This document shows positions 37,277-46,340 of a stretch of 64,000 nt of DNA, in pieces; within the stretch, counting starts at the first letter, position 1, and each line of letters begins with the position of its first letter. Below the pieces are notes generated by a model. That model had not been told where the DNA came from, did not search any database, and saw only the letters and a list, made by a program, of their open reading frames with translations. Where the stretch lies: NCBI GenBank assembly GCA_002335605.1, contig BEDY01000002.1:1984001-2048000 (forward strand), in the 5' to 3' direction. A program made the translations under genes and the position numbers. Source of the stretch: Prillingera fragicola. Its lineage: Eukaryota; Basidiomycota; Tremellomycetes; Trichosporonales; Trichosporonaceae.

Positions 37277-38869
37277 TATAGAGACAGGGAGTGTGAAGTG
37301 TTGGTGTAGAGTTTTGGGATTGGGATTAGGTCGTCAACCAGCATGCACTGAGTTTATGGCCTTTACTCCTCGTCTTACACGTATGTTGGCCAATTATCGC
37401 TATATCGCTCAATATTGCCCAAGAGCTCGGACTCCCCTGCCCACTGCTGACCCTTGTGCGGCAGGGCCCCGCATTCGGTTGATATCAACCTGTCATTGAG
37501 CTTATTGTGGTGGATAGGCGACGGTGCGGAAGTACGATACCCCTGGCAGCTGGCACTCAAATCACCAGGGAACAGAGTGTCAGGCCTGTCAGGTAGACGT
37601 GTACAGTAAGTAACCTGACGGCTGGCAGTTTACATGTCCGGGCTTGACGGACCGGTTCAGTCCGCTTGCGTTGGAAAGGTCTGTTGAGATCGAGGTTCAG
37701 GCAGGGAACATTGCTATTTCCCGTTTTCCACGGCGTGGCGAGTGAGCGCTTGCTTGAGTGCGTTATCGCCGCATGCAATGGCCTGCGATGGCGTAGACCA
37801 GCTGCGACGCGCTTAGCAGATCGGTGCGGCGGTGCCCACTTTGATATCAGCACGCCATGCTGGCCATGGCATTACTGGCACAGACATCATGGAAGGTGGA
37901 TCAAAGGGAAGGTGTCGAGAATCAAGCCATGGGCCAGAGCGCAGCCGTTCTAGGCGCCAAGGCCCACTTGCCACCGGGAAACCAGCCTCGTCCAGTAGTG
38001 TACTCTGCCAGCCACTTTGGTCGTATGCATGTAGTACGTACGATGCACTCGAGTTCCCCCATTCACGTAGTGGGCACTATGCAGACAGCGTGCCCAGTGC
38101 CCAGCCAGCCTAGCAAATGCGGCGCTGGTGTTAGCTCCTGGCCAGCGGCTGCCTGCGAGCCAAGGCTCACTGTCCAAACCGAATCCTCCGAGACACTCTT
38201 CAGCCTCGGCCCCGTTCTGCAGGAGCCGGCCACCCCGCCCAGCGAGGTAGACGAACAGACTCCTTGAATTCCAGCTAGTCTTGCTCTGCTCTTCAGGCAG
38301 CCAGCCCTTCGTGCAGTCGTCGTCGCATCACATCCCCAAACTCACTCTTGCACACGCTCTCCATAAACCTCTGTCTGTTCTTCGCTCTTGTGACTTGTCC
38401 AGGCACTGCTGCTCAGTCGCCACTCCAGCTGCGGCCGAACAGCTTCCAGATCCCACAGACTCCACCCACGACAGTGACTCGGGCACCGATCACCGCCCTG
38501 GCTCGTACGCTGCTCACTTTGGGCTCGTCGACGTTGGTCATCCACCCAATCGTCCAACTCGCATCTTCGCCAGATCTATACATCTTGCGCCGCGAAATGT
38601 GCTCGTAGCGACTGCGCCCCAACTCCGCCGCACAGTGCAGAATTGCACACACTACTGTCCTTGCCAACACACACAGCCTTTGTGGCCACCAACTTTCCAC
38701 CCGACTGCGCCAACAGACCCTATCCGGCTGCGGGCTCGGCGCTTCTTGGCGCTATCCCACCGTTGCTTCAACCACCACCTCCGTCGAAACTTTTGTGCTT
38801 CTTTGCGGTTTCTTAGCTAGCTAGTGGCCATCGGAGCCCACTCGGGCACGCCGCATGGCCTAGATCACG
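37277..38869 (+). promoter_or_regulatory. 1.6-kb spacer and permease 5' region
   Basis: Between tandem genes. The first kilobase holds no coding signal I can support. From about 38280 the plus strand is rich in C and T and free of obvious domains, as expected for the leader of the permease mRNA. A two-codon uORF sits just before the permease ATG. Confidence 0.4.
38855..38863 (+). promoter_or_regulatory. Minimal uORF (Met-Ala-stop) before the permease start
   Basis: ATGGCCTAG at 38855-38863 lies six bases before the permease ATG at 38870 and in the same frame. It could delay or block initiation at the main start. Confidence 0.6.
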
Positions 38870-41460
38870 ATGGCAAGACCACCGACCACGAGTGCCGCCA
38901 CGGGCGTGGAGTCGGGCACAGGGAGTGCTGCGACTCCTTCCTCGTCCTATGTCGCGCGCGCGGCTCCCACACCATTCAACACATACTGCGACGACGATGC
39001 ATATGGCGAACTGTCTAGTGTCGACCCCGACACCTCGGTCGCGTCCAGATCGTCACAGGAGGAAGAGACACCGCGTAACGGCGGCGCTATCAATACTATT
39101 CTTGGCGGTCAAACGATCAATCTCTCTCCCACCACGTCTCGACGACCGTCGCAGGCATACTCTCAGACGGGCGACTTCATCCCCCAGTCGACTCGACCCG
39201 TCCCCGCTCCACCACAGCTCACTTCGACTATATCTGGCTCGCAAAGCTTCTCCCCTACTCAATCCTTTGCCGCATCCAACATTGTGTCAAGCGATCCGCC
39301 AAATCGAGTGCGGAGTCGCTTCTTGCGGCGGATCAAAACGGCCACCCAGGTCGACCCCGATACGCATCGTCTGCAACAGCTAGGATACGATGCCGTTCTC
39401 GGTCGAGACTATACATTCTGGTCCAGCTTGGCCATCAGTTGGATCAACATTGGCAGTCTTCAGGGAACTATTTTTGGTGTGCTTGGAGCGTATCACTATG
39501 GCGGTCCCACAATGCTGGTGCGTACACCAAGTCTTCTCAAGCACAAGCTAACGCTCTGCAGCTCGTCGCGTGGCCAATATCAGCCTTCCTGGCACTCGCG
39601 CTCGTGTTTACCATGTCTGAGCTCGCCTCCGCCTACCCTGTTGCCGGTGCCATGGCCTCTTGGTCGTGGAAGTGTGCTCGCGGAGGCGTCGGGCACGAGC
39701 GCCAGTGGGGCTGGGTCATGGGACCCATTGTCATGGGTGGACATGTCGGCAACGTGAGTGTCAATGGCTTGGAAGTGGCTAACCTATCTAGCTTGTACTC
39801 GTTTGCTGGCAGAACACCAACATGATTTCGGGCACGATGGCGCTGGCTTACCCCTACACGGAAAAGACCTGGCACATTGTGCTGTTCTTCTTGGCCATTG
39901 TGTTTGTGGTCGGCACGGTTGGCAGCACGGCACGCGGCGCTAGCGCGCTCTACTGGAAGTGCGCAGGCGGCTTTGTCTTCTCTATCTGGTGCGCATTGTG
40001 CATCTCGCTGCTTGCTACGGGTGTGCGCAACCGCGACTACAGCAACTCTGAAGTCATTTCGACCGTCTTTGAGACGAACACGGGCTTTACAAGTCGTGGC
40101 TACGTGTGGATTCTTGGATGGCAGACCTGCACTCTTGCCTCGGGCTCTGACGCTTCGGCACAGTGAGTAGACGACGGAATGCCCCTGCTAACGGACTTAG
40201 CATGTCAGAAGAGACCCAGAACCCCTCGCGCAACGTGCCCAAAGCCATGACAATGTCCATCCTTTTCACATACGTTTTGGCCTACATTTCAATTGTCATC
40301 CTGTTCATCTCGGTCGACCCACAGGACGCGTCCGAAATCGCCGGCCAGTCCTTCCCCTTTGGCCACATTCTGGTAAAAGCCATTGGGCTACCAGGCGCCA
40401 TCACTCTGTGCTGCTTGATGATTATCGTGCTCTGTCTCCAGTTGCAGGCACAACTGCAAGCTTCATCGCGTTTCGTTTTCGCGCTCGCGCGTGACCGTGC
40501 ACTTCCTTTTTCGGATGTGATCAAGCGCACAAACACCAAGAGGCAGCCTGTCATTGCAACTTGGATCGTGGTCGCGCTTTGGGCACCCTGCGCACTGCTT
40601 CTTATCGGCAAGCAAGACGTGATTCGCTCAGTCGCGACCATGGCAGCTAGTACCTTGAGCTTTGTTGGATACGTGAGTAACAGCCCAATACGCTGCAGAA
40701 CCCATGTGCTTATCTTGTCTAGTTAATCCCTGTTGGACTGTATCTCGTGTCAGGCAAGGACCTGCAACACGAAGGCCGATCTTCCTGGTCGCTCCGCAAG
40801 TGGAGTCGCCCGACGGCTGCCATCGGCGTGCTCTTTTGCTGCACCGTCATTATCGTGCAATGCTTCCCACAGCGCAGTCCCGTTACACCTGCTTCGGTTA
40901 GCTGGTCGCCTGTGGTTGTCGCATTCACCCTGCTCCTTTCTTGGGTAACCTGGAAGTTGTACGGTAACAGCCACTACTCGGGCCCTATCCGGGCCTTGAC
41001 TAAATGGGAAACTGGAGTTGAAATTGACCTCGACTCCACTCTGCAAGCTTCAACCCAGCGCCAGCAGGATGCCTCTGGGACCTCACTAAAGCTGGCAGTG
41101 ACGCCTTGCTACGATGAGCCAACACGCCACACACTTGAAATTGCCACAGCACGCACTGTCGACACTGTAAGCATTGGAGAGTGGGCTCCGGCGTCGTTCA
41201 GTGACGAGTGGACGTCTGGTTCCGTAACGACTGCATCGTCACGACGTGACTCGAACGACTCTTCAACACCACGCGGGTTGTCGCGTTCGAGGTGCACTAT
41301 GGGGAGGGTGGATGAGGAGGAGGAGTTGAGGGCTGGAGACGACAGTGCTGCGCCACAAACTGTTACGTTTGTGGAAGGAGAGGTGGGGCTGCCAGAGGTG
41401 ACACCTGTTACGAGCAGGTCTAATTCAATGGATGATCAAGGAGGTCAACGAGGGTTGTAG
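38870..41460 (+). CDS. APC-family amino-acid/choline/GABA permease
   Basis: Plasma-membrane or vacuolar permease of the fungal amino-acid/choline transporter family (Uga4/Hnm1-like). Exons are 38870-39517, 39562-39753, 39792-40162, 40201-40672 and 40723-41460, giving 806 residues. A 190-residue cytosolic N-terminus rich in Ser/Thr precedes the core, which starts QLGYDAVLGRDYTFWSSLAISW. Conserved blocks are GGPTMLLVAWPISAF, FTMSELASAYPVAGAMASW, MALAYPYTEKTWHIVLFFL and HMSEETQNPSRNVPKAM, the typical SEE..NP...VP motif of the group. Twelve hydrophobic segments can be traced. The C-terminal tail of about 160 residues is acidic and Ser-rich. The substrate cannot be read from the sequence. Confidence 0.9.
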
Positions 41461-41870
41461 ATTCAACTGACGACTGGATCTTTGGGTTGTAGAGAACGGG
41501 AATCATCCCCAATCCTTCATGCATGTACCGTTAGCTGCTCGAAACTCGGCCGACTCGTGGATGACGATCAGGAGCGGGAGCATTTTTTCCACATTGCTCC
41601 ACGCCAGCGGGCAGCAAATGCGATCGCCGCCGGTGCCTGAATCATCGGCAGGACGCTGGGTGTCGCTTCGGCAGCTGCGGCGACGGTGGAGGCAACGCGC
41701 AACTGGTCTTGCCGGCCGGCATGATTTGCCACCCGTTCATATACTCGTTTGCGTCAAGGTGTCTCTCTGTTGTACACCTCACACCACTCACAGGACCTCC
41801 CTACCCCTTTCAACCCAGCCAACCTCTACCCCAGCATATGGTGCCAGCCGTTTAATCGGCCAACGGCCCA
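41461..41870 (+). promoter_or_regulatory. Spacer between permease and unknown gene
   Basis: About 410 bp, tandem orientation. No supported gene; presumably the permease 3' end and the next promoter. Confidence 0.4.
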
Positions 41871-43520
41871 ATGGTAGCGTTCCGACACACCTCGACCTCA
41901 CTGGGGACGTGGATGCGCTCGGCACTGGCGATGCTGCGACCAGCAGCGCGAGCGGCTCCACGCGGAGCAGCTCAAGCGCACGTCGCACGCGCCCGTGCAG
42001 CCATCGAGCGTACGTTACATACAACGTACCCGTCCCTCCTCACCCCCGCCCACGCACTCGAACTTCTGTACGGCCCAGGTCGCCTCCCCGGCCCTGGCCA
42101 CCTTGCTCGCCGCTTCACGACCCAGGCGCCCCGAGCCCAGCCATTTAACGGCGCCTTTCGCCGCGCTGGATACCGCCCCGCTGCCCGTGCAGTCCGCGGC
42201 CCAGCTGTCCCCGCTACTGTCGGCCTCGGCAAGGCGCGCACATTCGCCACCGCCCCGGCCGCTGGCTCCATCCCAGGTGGCGCTGGCAACGTGCCCGTCG
42301 TGCTCCGTGCTTTTGTCAACATTTTCGACGACGACGAAAAGCTCCCCATGGGCAGGCACTACTCGCCCTACATCCCCCGCAAGCAGCGTGCTCAGCGTGC
42401 CCAGCGCACCCGCTCGCGCGCTCGCCAGCTCCGTCGCCCCTCGGCCTCGTCGGCCGCCACCACCGAGTCGGCCATCCTGAGCCAGCTCGCTCGCTACTTT
42501 CCCGTCAGGCCTGAGCCCGAGATTGTCCTCCCGACTCTCCCCGAGCACCTCATCACCCCCGGTGTCGAGGCTACGCTTTCGCTGCCGCTTGCACCGAGCC
42601 TGCACATGCTGCTCGAGCCGACGGCCAGCCTGCCCTATGCAGATGCCGAGATAGGTGTTGCCATTCTAGCTGGTCTCACGCACGGCATGATGCCACTCCA
42701 CGACGTCTTTGCCGCAGCTAGCAACCGTGTGATACCGCTCCTGGCTCGTCTCGAGAGCCTCGGCGTGCTTGACCGTGGCTCCGAGCCTCGCACCTCGCTC
42801 GAACTCGTCACCGATGCTCGAGGCAACCCCGACATTTTGCGCATTGTCTTTTACGACCGTGCTGTCGAGGACGTATATGCTCTTCTTGCCGAACAGCTCG
42901 TGGACGAAGGCTGGTGGGCCATTACCGAAAAGGAGACGCCATCCGCGCGCCTCACGCTCGTCGAGGAGCAGGAGATTATGGAGCGCTGGGACGCAGTCGC
43001 CGATGCCAACGCTCGTCGTCGTGCCCGCGCTGCTCGTGCTTCGGTTCCCATGCCACCGCGCCAGGTGTCGTCGGTCGAACTCGTCATGCCTACCATTGAC
43101 GCCAGCGTCCCTGCTCTCGTCGATCCGTGGCACCCGCCGCCCGAGCTTCCGGCCCTCACGCCTGTCTCGCCGCTGTCTACGCCGTCGGTCTCGGGTCTGA
43201 CCACTCCGGCAAGCCTGGAGCTCGAGTCAAACTACGAGTTTGAGCAGCACGAAGGCTTCGAGGATTTGGCAGTCAGTACCTGGACTACCCCCAGTGACGC
43301 CTCTACCTCTGTCATCAGCTTTTATGCCGAGAGTATCTCGGACCGTTCATCTGATGACGGCACTTGGTCCGTCTACCCCAGTGACGAGGACCACGACGTT
43401 GTGACGGCTTCGAGTATGTCCGGGACTAGTGTCAGTGTTGTTGGACCGGTTGCCGAGGACGAGCTGGAGTATGAGATTGGATGGGTTGGCCAGGGACTGG
43501 GTCTCGGCGCCCCTTGGTGA
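41871..43520 (+). CDS. Unknown protein, possibly mitochondrial
   Basis: Not recognised. One uninterrupted frame of 549 codons in a region where nearly all genes have introns. The first 125 residues are rich in Arg, Ala and Pro and almost free of acidic residues after residue 20, ending ARTFATAPAAG, which resembles a mitochondrial targeting and cleavage region. Residues about 200-370 look globular (LITPGVEATLSLPLAPSLHM, then ADAEIGVAILAGLTHGMMPL, then VEDVYALLAEQLVDEGWWAI). A basic helix (ANARRRARAARASV) follows, and the C-terminal 130 residues are acidic and Ser/Thr-rich. An ATG at 41913 is a second possible start. Codon use matches the neighbours and the amino-acid periodicity supports real coding. 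Confidence 0.75.
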   Translation: MVAFRHTSTSLGTWMRSALAMLRPAARAAPRGAAQAHVARARAAIERTLHTTYPSLLTPAHALELLYGPGRLPGPGHLARRFTTQAPRAQPFNGAFRRAGYRPAARAVRGPAVPATVGLGKARTFATAPAAGSIPGGAGNVPVVLRAFVNIFDDDEKLPMGRHYSPYIPRKQRAQRAQRTRSRARQLRRPSASSAATTESAILSQLARYFPVRPEPEIVLPTLPEHLITPGVEATLSLPLAPSLHMLLEPTASLPYADAEIGVAILAGLTHGMMPLHDVFAAASNRVIPLLARLESLGVLDRGSEPRTSLELVTDARGNPDILRIVFYDRAVEDVYALLAEQLVDEGWWAITEKETPSARLTLVEEQEIMERWDAVADANARRRARAARASVPMPPRQVSSVELVMPTIDASVPALVDPWHPPPELPALTPVSPLSTPSVSGLTTPASLELESNYEFEQHEGFEDLAVSTWTTPSDASTSVISFYAESISDRSSDDGTWSVYPSDEDHDVVTASSMSGTSVSVVGPVAEDELEYEIGWVGQGLGLGAPW

Positions 43521-44364
43521 CTGTTTATTGCGCTCTGGATATGAATTGATTTACGAGTACACATTGATGCAGCGTCTTCACGAAAGAACTCGCAGGAAAG
43601 CAGAGAGAGGTTGCAGCTGCCTGATCGGGCCATTATTTATTTATCTTTTTCTAGCATTATTTAAACACAAGCTCGCTCGCGTTACAGGCAGGAAACCCTC
43701 CAGCTGCATGCATGCCCTGGTTTATGCTATATCTTCCCCCTACGAATTATTCGGTGCTCACCTGCGAGAAGTCGCTAAGTACGTTCAACCAATTCGGTTG
43801 TGGTCTGAGAGGGAACAATGAGTTCGGAGTAACGCGATTGCCACAAGAGCCACATTATTCATATAATCGTCGTCCATGGCAGGTCTCTCTCGCCTCTCTG
43901 ACTGTCAACGGGACTCTGTACGCTATCTGATTCTCCCACGCGGCATCTGGTGTTTCTGACCGGCCCACAGAGGACGTTACCGGGTCGATATATGGGGGCA
44001 CAGCATATTTTGACCAAGTCCTCATAACCATCCGATGTGTTTTGCCATTATCGCGCAACATTCCAAGTCTCCAACCAACATGCTTGGGTGCCAGATAATC
44101 AATTTACTAGCCAAACGGGAAAGCTGTCAAACAGAATCTGGTTCAAACAGTAGCATACATGCAGCCGTTGGGGAGTACCACCTTACTGCGGCAAGCCGGC
44201 TGACTTCTGACACGCAAACTTCCCACCGTCCGCCAGAGTCTCTGCTGCATGCGTACGCCTTGACTACTCTCTATCATGTCATCAACATTCACAGCATCGC
44301 AGAGAAACGTTGCTGGGTGACATACATTGGCCAATGGCGGCAACACTTGTCCTCAAAAAGAATT
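43521..44364. other. Spacer with AT-rich 3' flank
   Basis: The part just after the unknown gene is strikingly AT-rich (near 43632-43668, ATTATTTATTTATC followed by ATTATTTAAAC) and may be a terminator and poly(A) zone. The remainder has no supported coding sequence. Confidence 0.4.
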
Positions 44365-44473
44365 GGCGGATGCTGGGATTCGAACCCAGGCCCACTCCCA
44401 GTCTTTGAGAGTTATGAAACAACCCGGGTAAATTCACCCGAAGGGAGTATGATAGCCACTACACCACACCCGC
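44365..44473 (-). tRNA. tRNA-Pro(CGG) with a 36-nt intron
   Basis: On the minus strand GCGGGTG (44473-44467) pairs with CATCCGC at the 3' end, with one G-U pair, and C44365 is the discriminator. The D arm TGGTGTAGTGGCTATCAT and the T arm CTGGG-TTCGAAT-CCCAG (B box GGTTCGAATCC) are intact. The anticodon stem CTCCC/GGGAG encloses the loop TTCGGG...T, so the anticodon is CGG, proline. A 36-nt intron sits after position 37, the standard place. The intron contains CCCG, able to pair with the anticodon CGGG as tRNA splicing endonuclease substrates do. Mature length is 73 nt, and CCA is not encoded. Confidence 0.93.
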
Positions 44474-45289
44474 ACTTGTGCGATCGCCTGGGAACCATAT
44501 TCTAGAGGTAACGTGCCTTTGTTTCAAGTTGCGAACGGGTTTGACCCACTGCAAGTTGTAACCAGCAAGCTTTATGTCACCTTGCCGCTCTATAAGACGT
44601 ACCCGACACACTAATAGAAAGGCTCGGAACACTCATTCCCAACCCGGCGAGAGATTCATAGTTTGCAGAGTACATTTACTGATCATCAGCCATTGGTGTG
44701 GCGCTCCTTATCCTGCGTGCCATGTGCGAGGGACGACCTGTGTGATGACCCAGCCCACAGTTCGTTAGATACGGAGATCAAGCGATAGCCACAGCATATC
44801 CCAGGGGTTTTGTTCCTTTTATCTAAGTTCTCAAAGGGCCCTTGCATGTCAGAGCAAGGCTGGTCGCCGCCGCGTTCCAAACCGTCGTCGTCGCTGTGCG
44901 CAACAAACGACTCGGCCTTCCTGCGCCCTCTTCAGATCAAGACCCTCACGCTAAGCTGCGAACCAAGAGTCCAGAGGCACTGCTACTGGACATGCGATGA
45001 CGCCCCTCTGCCCTCAACAACTACTCGGCTAGATGGGCACCAACTCGCCCCAGGCGAGAGCCCCACCTGTCCTCCGCCATTGCTGGGATCTAGAGGAGGG
45101 CAGAGGAGGGCACCTGGCTGTCCCACTCATACAACTCACCTTCTGAGTCATACAGCTCACCTTCTGAGTGCTCTGACCAGCTTTGACCACACAGAGGAGG
45201 TCACAAAACACTGACTACTCGATCTTCTCCCCTTCTCATCATTCCTCGCTGCGTCCGATCCACAGATTGCCACAATAACACCCCACACT
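44474..45289. other. Spacer with a short tandem duplication
   Basis: No gene supported. Near its end a 21-bp unit (45127-45147) is repeated once (45148-45168) with one mismatch. This may be part of the promoter or leader of the next gene. Confidence 0.4.
45127..45168. repeat. Tandem duplication of a 21-bp unit
   Basis: Two adjacent copies, 20 of 21 bases identical, each ending CTCACCTTCTGAG. Confidence 0.8.
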
Positions 45290-45959
45290 ATGTCCAGCAG
45301 CTCATCCGTCTCAAACATGTCCATCGGTTCACTGGCGGACGCTCTCACCACCCTCACTGTGTCAGACAACGTGGTCCACAGGTGAGCCCAGTCGACTACA
45401 CCCCTGACAGCAGCTTCTTCCACGACAACTTTCAAGACACACAGGCCAACCGCCTGGCCCTGTGGCAGAGTCTCTGCATCGAGGTGAGCCTATTCTCTAG
45501 CCCGGCTCACACCAGTTTGGCCTTGTGCAGCAAGATGACAGCGACGACTCGTACAGCCGCACCCCATCGGACGACACGGACCCCACTTCTGGCACTTCCG
45601 TCATCGACCTCCCTACCATGCCAAAGTCCCTCACCCAGACGTCCAAGCTTCTCTCCACCAAAGCGCACGTCAACATCGTAGACTACCGCAAAGCGCGCAT
45701 GAGCATCGGCGACCGCCCAGCTACATGGGGCGAGTTTGCCCACCTGGTCTTTCCCAATGCTGCCGAACTGCGCAAGTACACTCTCCGCGAAGCCAAGAAA
45801 CGTCGCAACGCGCGCAAGAGGGCTGCCCTGGAGTTGGCTGCTCATGGAAATGCCGTGTCCAATAATGGCAACAGGGTTTACCGGCTCGACAAGGCCAAGC
45901 AAGAGTGTCTTCAGCCTCTCCTCCGTTTCATCTTTCCCTTTCAGTCTCGTTCTCGCTGA
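45290..45959 (+). CDS. Small unknown protein
   Basis: Not recognised. Exons 45290-45381, 45414-45483 and 45516-45959 give 201 residues. Start MSSSSSVSNMSIGSLADALT; exon 2 encodes FFHDNFQDTQANRLALWQSL; exon 3 opens FGLVQQDDSDDSYSR. The conserved-looking core is LLSTKAHVNIVDYRKARMS, then RPATWGEFAHLVFPNAAELRKYTLREAKKRRNARKRAALE in two blocks, a basic C-terminal helix. Splice sites are canonical and join the frame, and unspliced reading hits stops, so this is a real spliced gene. The first intron has tandem acceptors CAGCAG (45408-45413). The basic helix could bind nucleic acid, but this is a guess. Confidence 0.7.
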
Positions 45960-46340
45960 GCGGCAGCCATGAGGGCGCTGGTTTAGCCAGCGTATGGACA
46001 ATGCCTCTTCTGTAATACTCTGTGTCTTGAGCTACTTGTTGCTCACATATGACTAAACCTTTGCGTATGCACATGTAGTGATGGAGCCTTGTCACAGTGA
46101 GATCAACTCCAAATATAATGATCAGCCATTTGAAACCCGTTCTAATCAATTGACCTGGTCACATTTGCCGCCGTCATCCACCTGGCCGCATTCGTTTCTC
46201 CACGATTTTGTTGTCACACCACTCTTGCGTTTCCCAAACAGGATACCACACCCTCCCACCTTTTCTTGCACCCACATCAGAGTCGACAGGCTACTCGACC
46301 TGCTGTGGTGACTGGGGCTTCCCGCTTCACACGCTGCGCC
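45960..46340 (+). promoter_or_regulatory. Promoter region of the Bur1-type kinase
   Basis: About 380 bp between tandem genes. The kinase frame is open back to 46266, but the first ATG is at 46341. No specific sites recognised. Confidence 0.4.

Noticed and set aside
45120..45170. Tandem repeat as a CRISPR-like or mobile-element terminus
   Set aside because: Only two copies with no spacer; a simple local duplication explains it.
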